Assembly: GCF_932526225.1 (NCBI RefSeq)
Contig: NC_064041.1
Span: 7,833,042-7,897,041 of the forward strand
Length of the DNA stretch: 64,000 nucleotides
From: Nematostella vectensis
Lineage: Eukaryota > Cnidaria > Anthozoa > Actiniaria > Edwardsiidae
Direction: 5' to 3'
Shown here: positions 29,374 through 41,900 of the stretch, one piece after another
Layout of the letters: every line of letters begins with the position of its first letter
How positions within the stretch are numbered: the first letter of the stretch is position 1
The notes under the pieces: generated by a model
Databases searched by the model: none
Seen by the model: the letters and a program-made list of their open reading frames with translations, nothing else
Told to the model about the DNA's origin: nothing
Translations under genes and position numbers: made by a program

Positions 29374-31643
29374 ATGCATTTCAGTGCTGGGGATAAAGTG
29401 ACCATTTTATTTGAAGGATGGAAAACCAACTCAGTAACAAGTAAGTAATGATTTTGTTTGAAACTAAACTCTTTTTAAAAAGTGACAAATTTATACTCAC
29501 GTGGTAAATCCGTATTGAAATTATCCTAATTTTTCTCTGGTTTATTTTATTTTGTCTTTCTGATAAAATGATAAAGTGTGATGAAGCAAAGTGGCCCACT
29601 TTGCATCATAATTACTGCATTGTTTTTTGGTCGACATTTTTATGCTTAGTCATGCCTCTATTGTTTACAGTGTTTCTCGTGATTCAAAGGCCAAGTACAC
29701 TTGTCAAGTCATTAGATCAAAGTTCCTATGTGCAAAATCCTGTTTTGGTTCTATTTCAAATATCAACTACAAATATTTGTTGTTATAAGAAAATTTCAAA
29801 TCTTTTTATTAGCCCTTCAAGATTTCCATAGATTTAAAACCTACTGAACATTTAAAACATTCCATAACCTATTTTTCTATTGCATTCTATTTTATAACAG
29901 TGCAACTAGTTAAATTGTGAACACCTAAAATATATGTGGAATGTTTATTGTAGACACTGAGACATGTTGAGACATGTTTCCAGTAGACTGTTTGAATATC
30001 TCGCGAGTGATTGGTCGGAACAAACATTCCATACATATTTCCGGTGTTCACGGTTTTCTTGGTCGCGGTGTAAGGGTACTCTGGGTGCCAAGATGTTATT
30101 TCACTAATAATCAATTCAGGCCCGTACCCAGGAGGCACCCCCCCCCACAACGGCCTAAGGTCCACTTTCGGTTCCCAATGGACGTGCTATTTGTAGACAA
30201 AATATAAAGCATAATCTAGATAATCTAGATGGCTCTGGTATGTAGCCAAATCCGACAATAAACGTCCCCACCCCCCCCCCCCCCCCCCCCCGGAAAAGTT
30301 AGGCCCACTTTTTCGGATTTCGCACCCCCCCCCAAGAAAAATCCTGGGTACAGGCCTGCAATTAATCATTGATGTGTTCTTTCAGGTGTTGTATATTTTG
30401 TTTATATAGATATTACTAAATATCATTTTTTTTTCAGGCATGGCCTTGTCAGTTCTGGTTGTCTTCTTCTTGTCTATTCTGTACGAGTTTCTCAAGGCAT
30501 TCAGGATTTATAAACCAAGAAATCAAAATAACCCAGAGGCCACCCTTCTATTGGCAAGAAATAGGAATGAAATTGGTCTAGAAAGAAGACCACCCAAAAG
30601 GTAAATACATCCATGAGAGTGGTGCTTTTCATTTCAGTTTCAGTTTCATTTCTTGGTACTGTAGGGCTAATTTCTTTACACAAGTTTCAATAAGGAAAAT
30701 AAACATCAATAAATAAATGAATTGATTAATTAATTTTTTAATTTGTCAATGTGGCATCATTGCCTGAGTGGCACAGAGTTAATATTTATAATTTCATTAG
30801 ATAGTCTGTTACATTTTGGAATTGATCTTGGGAAATAAAAATATTTGTTAACATTTGGGTGAGGAGCTAGAACATCAAGTTTTGGATTATTTGCCAATCT
30901 AGTTGTAGTTCTTGAAAACTTGAAATGAGTTGGTTTTCTATAATATTTTTGATTACTGAAAACTGATGTTCATGGTAATTGGACAGTAAACAAAACTCTT
31001 GTGGTATTATATTTCATTTATGCTCTTGATAAAACAAAGAAAAGTAAAGCGGTGCCACTGTACTATTTCAAGTTCAATTTTTAATGGCAATTAGATAGTC
31101 CAGGGGTGTTTCCTAAATGCCAATATGCATATTAACAATTTAAAAAAAACACACGAATATTTTAGAAAATACTATTAATTGATTATTATACTTTTATTGA
31201 GTAGAATACCTGGAAATTAAGAACCTGTAACGCATAAATTTGTTATCTTGTACACCATTTATATAAGAATCTTACAGTAAATGTATAAGAAATTGTCCAA
31301 AAATGTTTAGGCTACCTTGTAAAAAGCAGGTTCTTAGTTATAGACTAAACTACTCACCCATTTATGTGATCATAATATTAACAATTTTTTTCATTTTAAA
31401 TTCAGCCTTGGACAACATTTAGAAGACACCTTCTTCTTTCTGCTCAACTTTATCTTTGCATATTTCTTGATGCTGGTTGCAATGACGTGTAATGCCTGGC
31501 TCTTCTCCTCCATAATCTTGGGATGTGGCTTGGGGTACTTCTTTGCCCAGCCACTGTGCAAGCATTACCTTACAGATAATCCTGAACCGAGAATGAGAAC
31601 ATATGGCTTGACAGATGGCCCTGGCCCTGGCCCTGTGATATAA
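29374..31643 (+). CDS. SLC31A2: Copper transporter CTR2-like protein, 3 coding exons
   Basis: SLC31 family member of the low-affinity, largely endosomal or lysosomal CTR2 type. Exons are 29374-29440, 30438-30600 and 31406-31643. Phases close to 468 bases, 155 residues (human CTR2 143). The start MHFSAGDKVTILFEGW lacks the Met-rich ectodomain, as in CTR2. TM1 MALSVLVVFFLSILYEFLK closely resembles vertebrate CTR2. TM2 has MxxxM (MLVAM), TM3 has GCGLGYFFA, and no HCH tail is present; the tail ends in GPGPGPVI. Intron phases match CTR1 exactly and the first coding exon has the same 67-base length as CTR1 exon 2, so the pair arose by duplication. A few extra N-terminal residues from an upstream exon cannot be excluded. 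Confidence 0.9.
30117..30358. mobile_element. MITE-like element with CAGGCCCGTACCCAGGA ends (family D)
   Basis: Ends CAGGCCCGTACCCAGGA and TCCTGGGTACAGGCCTG are near-inverse. The interior has a C-run of about 18 near 30272 and TTTTTCGGATTTCGCACCC. A relative in opposite orientation lies at 40362-40619. It lies in CTR2 intron 1. Confidence 0.75.
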
Positions 31644-33820
31644 TATTGCCAACCACATCTCACTGCTGGGAAATGACAGGGACTGTGCAATAGGATATAT
31701 AAGGCTCTTTAAAGATTTGCCTTCACTAGGACGCAAGTGCAATGCTGGCCAGGGGAAGAGGGGAAGAAGGGGGGGGGGGGGGAGGCTAGGGGGACACTCC
31801 CATAAAAGCAGACAGGGGTAATCATTAGCAAAAAAATTTTTTAACCCTAAGTGCTTTGGGTGTGGCCAACAGCAGTTCTTACCCCTAAGAGATAGCATAC
31901 ATTAGGTGCCTTAAATCAAATTTCTAAATCTAGAGAAAGCACTAAAAACAAACACATTTTAAGTATTTTTCATCAAGTCTTCAAGTCCTAATGTTAAAGT
32001 TTATTATTAGGTGTGGTTTAAGTAAATTTCTAAACACCTAAGAGAAGGCACTAAAAATCACATTTTCAGTATTCGACAAACATTTTCAGTATTCCTCAAT
32101 TTTATTGCAGTCCTCTTAAAAGTCACTGCCATCAAATACATGTCTATTCTGAGAACTTGTAGGAGTGCTGTAGCAGGGGTGAATACAGGGGGCGGAGGGT
32201 AGATTGGGTGGATATCCACCCCCCTTTTTGAGCCAAAAAAAAGTCACTTTGTTTGAAAAAACTACGGAAAAGGTATGGTCCATGTTCCATCGCATGCTTG
32301 ACTTTGCTGACACGACAAATTCATTTCGGCTTGAAGTATTGTTAGATCTATGTGACCTACCAAGAACCACTGGATCAGATACAAGCCCTCTATGCAGCCT
32401 TTATCCACCCCTCATTTTGAAATCCTGGATCCGCCCTTGTGTGGCATAGTCTTCAAGTCCTGTTGTTATTGGATAGGATGATCTCTAAGGGTTTGGTAAA
32501 TAGCGGCTGGTAAAATTTTATACCTTAAAAGATTGGACAATCACACACCCCTAATTCACAAAATTATTCAGGTCCAGAGACTAGTAGAGTGTATTTTTAC
32601 AAATAATAGCTTTATGATTTTTTGTGTATAGAATATTGAATTCCAAAAGACAAACCCCTTTCATGTTTATTCATTTCTAGGATAAAAGCATTTAATGTGT
32701 TCTGAGCAAAGCTCCCAAAAGATAACACTGTTAAGTCCATTCAAAGATTATTCAGGGCCAAAGACTGGTAGAGTATATTAGCTTTTTGGTCTGGAAAAAA
32801 AGGTGAATTCGAAAAGAATCCCCTGTCATGCTTATTCATCTCTAGGATAAAAGCATTAATTAAAACTGTTTGGAGCCAAGCTCTTATTGTGTGGCTAACA
32901 AATGTTGACTTTATACATGTAAAGTATCTACAGCTCATATATGTAGAAATAGAAAAAAAATGTTTAATTCATAGAATTAGTAGTATAGATCAGAAAACAA
33001 AGATTATTAGGATTTCAAATAGAAACTGAGAATATCAGCATTTGTAACAGATATACAAAAAAAAAAGTTATTTGCTATGCCTCCTCAAAAGCTATTCTTT
33101 GTTCTTAACACAATGACCCCTGGCCATTATTTGGTTAAAGAGTACAGTACCGATCACGAACATAGGGACACTGTTCACGAACAGTTTTCGTGAAATTTGC
33201 AAACGACGTTTGAGAGCGGTACTGTAGTTGCTGCCAACTTGTTTGGCTGCACATAGGTGGGGGGGGGGGGGGGGGGGGGAGGAATAGGGATACTTGTCCC
33301 AATTTTTTACGGGTCAAAATTGGGCCTCAGATATTATAAGGGCGTTTCTAAGAAAAAAGTACGCTTTTCTATACGAAATGTTATTTTTATGTTATGTTTG
33401 GAGAAAGAGGTGCTATGATCAATCATTTTTAGGGAGTAATTTTTGCTTGTGTGGTATTTTAAGGGTAGTATTTTTTGGTGTGCTGGTATTTTTTCATGGT
33501 ATTTTTCAAATTTTCAGACAAGCATCCCCTACCACTCATCCCGCCTGAAGAACTCCCCCTCCCCCCTTCCCCCACTGATTGAGAAGATGGTTAGCCTGTG
33601 CATGTAGGCATTGCTCACACCTGGTACAATCTGGTTGAGTGGTCAATCTGTTATCCCAATCTCACATATTTGGCGAGTTTAATATAGCTCATACAGGCAA
33701 TTATTGTTTTAAGATGATTGTGAATATTGTTTTACCTCGATTCGTCTGTTTAAAGCTTCCCTCCCCCCCCCCCCCCTCCCCCCCCCCCCCCTTCCCCGCC
33801 AAACCCCAAACCCTAACAAC
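31644..33820. other. Intergenic region between CTR2 and SCYL3
   Basis: It contains the CTR2 3' UTR, paired diverged duplications (31915-32090 and 32560-32890), a degenerate element near 32165-32440 ending ATCCTGGATCCGCCCTTG, and G/C homopolymers near 31771, 33258 and 33766. No exon was recognised on either strand. Confidence 0.55.
32560..32890. repeat. Diverged tandem duplication
   Basis: Two segments share ATTATTCAGG, AGACTRGTAGAGT, CATGYTTATTCAT and CTAGGATAAAAGCATT in the same order, about 170 bases apart. Substitutions and small gaps indicate an old duplication. Confidence 0.65.
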
Positions 33821-33824
33821 ATGT

Positions 33825-34066
33825 GCGTCTTTCCGGAAGCGGAAGAGAGAAGAACTTACCGCTGACCATAAAACGGCAGCTCATTTCAAAATGGAGGACC
33901 GACTCGAGTGATCGTGCGAATTTACGAAACACTAAATATAGCTTAGTAGAATAATAGATCTTAATACAGGCACAACCATGACGTAGCCCAAACTCATATC
34001 AAAACATTTACTGGGGCTGATACGTGAAACATTTCGCTATTCATTGTGCGGGTTTGTATAAGAAAG
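33825..34066 (+). promoter_or_regulatory. Candidate SCYL3 promoter and non-coding first exon
   Basis: CTTTCCGGAAGCGGAAG at 33830-33846 holds two ETS-type GGAA cores on a background typical of TATA-less promoters. AAAATGGAGG follows near 33888. A good donor, AAAG followed by GTGAGT, sits at 34066/34067. The SCYL3 start-codon exon opens with an acceptor (TTTACTAG at 35966-35973) six bases before the ATG, so a 5' untranslated exon must exist upstream; this is the best candidate. A transcript would settle it. Confidence 0.4.
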
Positions 34067-35003
34067 GTGAGTTTTGTCTCTGTTGTAAAAAAGAAGTTTT
34101 TTGTTTTGTTTTATGAATTTGCATTATTTATTGCGAATGAATCGTAGAGTTTTGAAGTTAACTAATATTCAATTGAGCCTAATACAGTAATGATTAGATT
34201 TTCCAGTAAAGCATTAGGGTTAGTGGCTTTTCAAACAAATTAATTATTTGCCAGTGAATTGTGAAAACGAAAACATTAAAAAATGGCCAAGATTTGACAC
34301 CGTGGCTTATACATTTAAGAAGAGTTGATGATTATTCTTAGCAGAATTATTTCTGTACTCGACCATGTTAGATACTTAGTCGATCTTTCGGATATCATTA
34401 TTTAGGTAACGACTGCTGCTCTTTTTTTTACTTTGTTGTAAAGTACAGTAGATTGACTTTTGCATCTACAGTAACTCAATAGATATCAATTTCATGTTAT
34501 TTACAAAAAAAAAGTATAAAAGTATATGGCAGGAGAGGAAAAGGCCCAAAAGGTAGTTTTTTAGGGGGAGGGGGAGAGATGGTTTTTATACACAAGTATA
34601 GCGTATGGATTTGAATATGCACCCAAGCAATTTTATTATTTTTTTAGAGGGGGGGGGGGGGGGGGTGGGGGAGGAAGCTCACTGGATAGGAAACACTTAT
34701 TGGGAAGGGGGCGCTTATCTCATTTAGGGAGAAAATACCAGCTTTTTAATTGATAGAACTTCATTTGCCATAAACCGAAATGACGGTAAAAAGGTTTAGA
34801 CTAAATACATGGTTACATTAATGAAAGGGTTTTTTATTGTTTATCAATCGACAACAGTACTGTCTTCGTATAGTTGCTTTCATTGATAACTAAATTCTTG
34901 GGCAGCATCCTGGAAATTCACACAATTCAAGTGGTGCTTTTGTTGAGATGTTTTTTAGGGGAGGGGGCACTTCTTGGAGAGGAGATGGAGATGGGGCAAT
35001 AGT

Positions 35004-35256
35004 TTAAAGCCGCATTGTCACCAGTTCACTTCCAGAGGTCCGACGGAAACCTCAACCGTTAAAAGACAAAAAATCTATTAGAATCCGAGATATTTAACAT
35101 GCCATCCGCTCCAGATTATCAATCACATCCTCAAAGAAACTTCCAATAAACACACTGCTTTCAATATTTTAAAATATATTTCACGTTTTCCATTAAAATT
35201 CATCGGAGATTGTTACGTAATCGACCGGAAGTAAACTGGTGACAATGTGGCTTTAA
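35004..35256. mobile_element. Family A MITE, 253 bp, TTAA-flanked
   Basis: Same terminal repeats as the 15048-15301 copy, with a C/T change in the left arm (AGTTCACTTCC) and TGTGGC in the right. It is inverted relative to the 15048 copy when internal landmarks are compared. It lies in the putative 5' UTR intron of SCYL3. Confidence 0.9.
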
Positions 35257-35469
35257 ATGAGGGCACTTATTTCTATGAATGGCAGGAAAGTGGGAAGTCC
35301 AAAGAATAATTATTTAAGAAGGACAGTATATGGCAGGAAAGAGGTAGTCCTAAAGATGTTTTTAGGGGGAGGGGGAAGGGTAGGTTTTCAGACTTAAGTT
35401 TGTATACTTTGTATAGTTTGCATAACATTCTATACATGGATAAATATTGTAATTTTACATGGGTCAATA

Positions 35470-35998
35470 ATGTGAATATTTCTTTACTAGGTTGTTATGG
35501 GAGCAGAATGGGTAAATACATGTAAATATACATAGATAAATATTGTAATTTTACATGGGTGAATAATGTAAATATTTCTTTACTATGTTGTTATAGGAGC
35601 AGAATGGGTAAATACATGTAAATATACATGGATAAATATTGTAATTTTACATGGGTGATTTAATGTAAATATTTCTTTACTAGGTTGTTATGGGAGCAGA
35701 ATGGGTAAATACATAAAAATATACATGGATAAATATTGTAATTTTACTTGTGGGTGAATAATGTAAATATTTCTTTACTAGGTTGTTATGGGAGCAGAAT
35801 GGGTAAATACATGTAAATATACATGGATAAGTTGTAATTTTACATGGGTGAATAATGTAAATATTTCTTTACTAGGGTGTTATGGGAGCAGAATGGGTAA
35901 ATACATGTAAATATACATGGATATAACTATTGTAATTTTACATGGGTGAATAATGTAAACATTTCTTTACTAGGTTGTTATGGGAGCAGAATGTAGTG
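35470..35998 (+). repeat. Tandem array carrying copies of the SCYL3 start-codon exon edge
   Basis: Six units of about 94-98 bases. Each contains TTTCTTTACTAGG, then TTGTTATGGGAGCAGAATG, then in all but the last GGTAAATACATGTAAATATA. Acceptor-like TAG ends lie at 35490, 35683, 35781, 35875 and 35973, with ATGGGAGCAGAA copies at 35497, 35690, 35788, 35882 and the true start 35980. The second unit (near 35582) has TATGTTGTTATAGG and has lost both acceptor and ATG. The last unit runs into the real SCYL3 coding exon. Confidence 0.95.
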
Positions 35999-38900
35999 TG
36001 TATAAGGATTATGACCTTGAGGAGCCACTAGAAACTTCGTCATCTGACTGGGTGCTCTACCCCGCCCAGTCCAGAGGGGAGGGCCCTTCTACAAGAGTCT
36101 CTGTGTTTGTGCACAAGAAAAGCAAGAAAGAGAGGAAGCAAAAGGGAGGAGGACAAAAGTTTTCACAGGTACAATACTGTTTATTTAATAACAGTAGATA
36201 ACTCAGGTTTTTTAAGGGTCAAAATCACCCAATCCATAAAATAATGCATTGCAATGTTTTTTTTTCTTTAAATATGTGTATTTAGGGGAGTGGCCTCTAT
36301 CCCTAATGATATTACCAGATGAGGCATCATCTGCAATAGGCTTGGTATCATGAGCATCAACACTGCACTCAACTCCAGTGATCTGGAGACATAGAAGGAG
36401 CACCTAGCGTAGGATGTATGTAAGGGGAGTGGCCTTCACCCCTAATAATAGTATTAGCCACTATTGTGGTACAGTATCATCCACAATAGACTTGGTATCA
36501 TGAGTATCAACACGGTACTATAGAGTGCTCATCTCTAGTGATCTGGATACATAGAAGGAGCACCTAGTGTAAAAAGTCTTTAGATACATATAGGATGTAG
36601 TAATCCACATACAAGTTGTCCCCTTTTCTGCTCTTGTTTTGTGATCTGTAAATAGTTTGGTTCTCATGTTAATCCGATATTTACATATATAACAGATCCT
36701 CAAAGTACTGCGTCACCCTGCCATCCTTAAATACTACAGCTCCCACAATGGCTCTGATGAGGTTGCCATGGTTACAGAACCAGTTGAACCTTTGGAGCAT
36801 GTGTTAAATGACCTGGCTGTAGACGAGATTGTCGCTGGAATTTATAATATTGTCCAAGCCTTGGTGTTTTTGCATGATAATGGCGGATTATCTCACAACA
36901 GTGTAGGGCTGTCATCTGTTTACGTCAGTGTTTATGATGGAGCGTGGAAACTTGGTGGGATGCAGTGTGTATCCAAATTCACTGAAGTCACCAATGAGGT
37001 AAAACTATTGATCTAAAAGATCAAATATAGTAGATGAACAAAATATCCTTTAATATGGCTTTATTTGTTAGCGCTAAATAAGTTGTTTTTTGTTGTTGTT
37101 ATTTTGCTGCTACAATCCTGTGCACATGCTATGGTAGTTTCAAGTCAAATTTTCAATCAGTCAGTCATAAGTTATTTTTTTATTTAGTTTTTAGAAACTG
37201 CAAAGCCATTGCGAGACTCAAAGTCAATTACACCAGAGGAGAAGGTAAATGCTAGAGTGCAGACTTTGGCCAGAAATTGTAATTGTATGAGATGTTTTTC
37301 GGATTGATTATGAACTTTTGTTTTAGGAAAGGAAAGTTTGATTTTATCATGATTATTGAATTTTTTATGTATGGCTTAGATGCTTTTTTTTTGCCTTTTT
37401 AATGTTCAGAGATTTAGTAAATTGAAAAGTTCCAAACTTTACTAAGCCTTAGCTACAGTGTTTTATAGCAATTTTCCTCTTTATTTTTTAGGATGGCAAA
37501 ATATCACTTGTTCCTGAGGTTTATCACTCTCTGGATGCTTATGCCTTTGGCATGTTTGTCTGTGATGTGTTGGAAAGCAGACCAGACTTGATTGGTAATA
37601 ATAAGCAGTTGCCCTTAAAGCCCTTTTTTGTAACTTTAGCAGCTATATGGCCACTAAAAGTATCAATTTGTTCAATTGCATTTCTCTAGCTTTTTTAGGG
37701 GTTTGATTTTGTAAGCCAAAGCTTAAAATTAAAGTTTTTGGATAGATACATATGTGAAGCAAAGAAAAACGAATCAAGGAGAGGTGACCCCCTCTTCCCC
37801 TTATTGCAAGCTCTTTTTTTTCTGTTTTCAACTTCCTGTCTTGTTACACATGCATTCCTTTACTTGTCTTTACTAGTTGTTGTCTTTTTACAGGAAGTGA
37901 AAGTGACAGGTTTTCTGCCCTGATGCAAAACTCCTTTCTCCACAACACCCCTAAGGTACAGGGACAAAATTTTTGCTTTTTCCCTGGGTTGGTGGTGGTG
38001 GAGGGGGGGGGGGGGGAGTTTGCCTGGGATATTTTTTTTGTGTAGAAAACATCAATGTTTTAAGATTTCATGAAGAAAATAGGGTTGCAATGGTTACAGT
38101 AACTGACATGTTTCAGGTGTTCATTGTTTTCTTTTAAGAGGGTGAAGCCTAACTTTAACTTTGACTTTAAACACGAGGTTCCACTATCAAAGGGAGAGCT
38201 TCTCTCACCCCTGGGCTCGAATTTGCAATAATAATCATAACACTGCCAAGCTAGCAGTCACAAAATATATATGTCTCTTGTAAAATTGCTTATCTTAGAG
38301 CCTCAGTCGGCTGGAATAAAATTTTCCTTGCAAGGTACCAAGACAGTTGTGTTAAGAAATTGATAAATTGTTGATTTGCACTACACTCAGGTTTTCGGTG
38401 CAAAATTTTTAATTCTAACGCATCTGCATAAATTATTCCTGCGCTGTGATGAAGACGCTCGGTATAGCATTATTTTACTATAAACAGAACTGTTTTAGTT
38501 GGACAAGTCTAGAAGTGACATTTAATAGGGTTAAAATTTGAATTTAGCGCTCAGAGCAATTGTCCTGACATGTTGACTCATTGATGACTGATTGATAACT
38601 GATTGTTCTTGAGCCCGGGGGTGGGAGGAGCTTTCTCTTTTATAGCGGAACCTCGTGTTTAAGTACATTGATTGACAATGAAGACGTGCTCATTTGCAAT
38701 GGGTCGTCAACTGTATGTGCAGTGACCACATAAAGAAATATATCTGGCCTTACTCCGTGTGCGATAGGATCTTGAAGGCACAAGCCACTGTGGCTAATTT
38801 TAAGCCAAAGAAATTAGCTACACTGATGGGGAATTATAGCCATAACCGAGAAGCCAAAGCGAACAATTTTATCAAAATACCTTATTGGTCTCTTTAAATT

Positions 38901-41900
38901 CGCGTCATTTAAGCCCCGCTAAATCCCATTCCTTCGAACTTTAATATCGCAAAATTTAGTACACGTCAATTTCGCGATTTTAAAAGATTCGCGAAAATAA
39001 AGTGACGCCAAAATTAAGTGTCGCGAAAATAAGGATGCGCGACAATTAAGTGAGTACACAAGAAGCCTTTTGGGGGAATATTGGCCGTTTAATAAGCTTT
39101 ATGGAAACACCTTGTCTATTTAGTCATCTAATGTACATGTAGTACGGTAAGGCGTTGAGTTGGACTTGTATTTATATATTTTTATGAAACTAGATTTAGT
39201 CCACGCATCTTTCTGTTACTAATTGATTCAGTTTTGATGATTACAGCACATTTAATTCCATTAGTTTTGCTTGATTTTATTATCCCAAAATCGCGAAATC
39301 GCGAAAATAAAGTGATCTGGTTTTTACGAATATAGGAAAATTGCGAAAATAGTGTCGCAAAAATATCGCCATCTGAAAATCGCAAAATTTTGACGTCGCG
39401 AAAATAAAGTGTAGTAAGGTACCCTTTTTTAATGACAACCAAGACAATTACGATTAAAAGATTATGATTCTTAATTTTTTTCTCACAGGTTCGATGTCTG
39501 TAAATATGTTAGAAAATAGCATCAAGCACAATATGATTTCTACGGTTTTGGTTTGTTGTAAAGTTAATCAAATTCTCGGAGAAATTCGTTTTTGAATTTT
39601 TGCAAAATTGAAAATGATTTTACACCCAAATCGCAAAATCTCGCTATTTGTGGTTTGAGTAACATGTAAAATTGAAAAAGAAATAAAAACTACGCGGAGC
39701 TAGGAAACGGCAAAAAACGAGAGAGAGAGTTCATTCTTCGGCCTGTGTTTTTCCGATTTGCGATTTTCATCAGAACATTATCTTGACGTATTAGAAATAT
39801 GATTTCGAGGTAAAAGATCGTGATCCAAAATTTACGAGTATAGGAAACCGGCATTCGCCACCGTGGCGAACGTAGTTAGCAATAGAATTCGCCACATTGG
39901 GGAGGAATTCGCATTTTTTGAAGCCTTATTCTTAGAATATCTACTTAATCATGACAGCAAAATTACAAACTCTTCCTCCCACTTTATTGCAGATGAGACC
40001 GAAGCTCTGCACTTTACTAGACAATGAATTCTTCAAGTAAGTGGTAAAAATACATACATGTATGTCTATGCCTTTAACAGGTGCGTACACAGGGTGCGCG
40101 CGCACCCCCCTTGGTGGCCAAAAAGTGAGTCATTTCTTATCTATATTCAAATACTATGCTTTTTCCATATGATACCTATGACTGCGCACCCCCCCCCCCC
40201 CCCTCAGCAAATTCTGGGTATGCGCCTGTCACACTTCCATTCCAGACTGTACCGAAGCTTAATCAAGCAATGATGTATTCAACAACCCAACAGAGAGGAG
40301 AGGCGGAGCATACATTAGCCTTTCAGATCTCCCACACCCATTCCGCCCCCATGGGTACGTACAGGCCCATCCACAGGATTTTTCTTGGGGGGGGAAAGGG
40401 GGGTGCGAAATCCGAAAAACATTTTTCCGGGGATGCGGGAGGGGGGGGGGGGGGGGGGGCTGGAGGGGAGAGTTCTCTGATGCAAATCTGACCATCCCAG
40501 AAAAAAAAGGGATTTCTTTATGCCTTTGCAGTCTTTCAACGGCACGGTAATTGTCGGATTTGACTACATACCAGTTCGCACCCCCTGCACCCCCCCCCCC
40601 CCCCCTCGGTACGGGCCTGACGTAATACGGCACTGATTTTTCTTGTTTCATTCATCAAAACCACCATCAGAAAGCACCTTAAAATCCCTTTGCACAAACC
40701 CAAATGATAATGTGCCCCAATTGTTTGTTAGAAGGGGGTGGGGGCTTACAGGACTTTACGTCCCCCTTTGAAAACCTCCTGCTTTTTATTCGTAACAAGA
40801 TCGTGAAGTCGAAACTCATACTTGCTTTGTTAAAATATTTTAATATTTTTTTAGAAATGATTATCTGGATGTATTGTCTTTCCTGAACAATATCACAGTC
40901 AAGACAGATATAGACAAGGAGAAGTTCTTCTGGTAAGCCCTTATGGACTGCCTTTTTATCATTCTCATACAAATCCATCACTTCACCGTATCATTGCTAC
41001 AGCATTTTCACAACATGTTAAAACCTACCTTATTACATTTTCGCGACGTCAAAATTTCGAGATTTTGATATGGCGATATTTCGTGGTACTTTATTTTCGC
41101 GATTTCGTTACTTTCGTAAGAAAAGGTCATTTTATTCTCGGGATTTTGCGATTTTGCGACACTTAATCTTCGCGAATTTTTTAAAATCGCGAAATTCGAG
41201 TGACGCGAAAATAAAGTGTAATAAGGTATCTGTCTTAAAGAGCGACTCACAAAAGTAATAGAAGCATGTGAGAACCTTTCTTAATAAGTCATTTTTAGCC
41301 CTTAACCAGTTTTTGAACAATCTTTTCAATAAGCAAATGAGAATATACTGAAGTACATCTGAATAACCATATTTTTAGCTAAATGTCGGAGCCAGGCTTT
41401 AGACTAGAAATGGTTCATGCCCCTGGGAAGTTTCTTCCATGTTGTGTGTCAAAGCCGCATTATCACCAGTTTACTTCCGGTCGATTACGTGCCCCACCTC
41501 CCAGTAAAAAGCCTATGTAGCCTAGAAAATGGAAATTTTTTGCGTCCACACGCAGCGTATTGGAATTGTTTCAGCCGTCCACACGTATCCGGAAATTTAT
41601 GAAAACACAAATCCGCACGTATCCAGCGTAATTTCCGGCCATATCCAACAGAATGACGTCAAGTTTTCCGGATACGATAGTACACATGTATATACGTATT
41701 CTTATCGGATAAAAAAATCGTTTTCAAACCTTTCCGTTTACGGGTGGACGGGGTCTAAGAAAATGGAAAACTTGGTACATGACCCAGAGTTAGCGCTAAC
41801 CAGCGTTTCGGGAACGGAACTAATCTGGGGGTAAAAATTTAATCGTGGGTTAGGGTTAATTTACCCTGGGTTAGCGCAAATCGGCTTTTCAGGAACCGGC

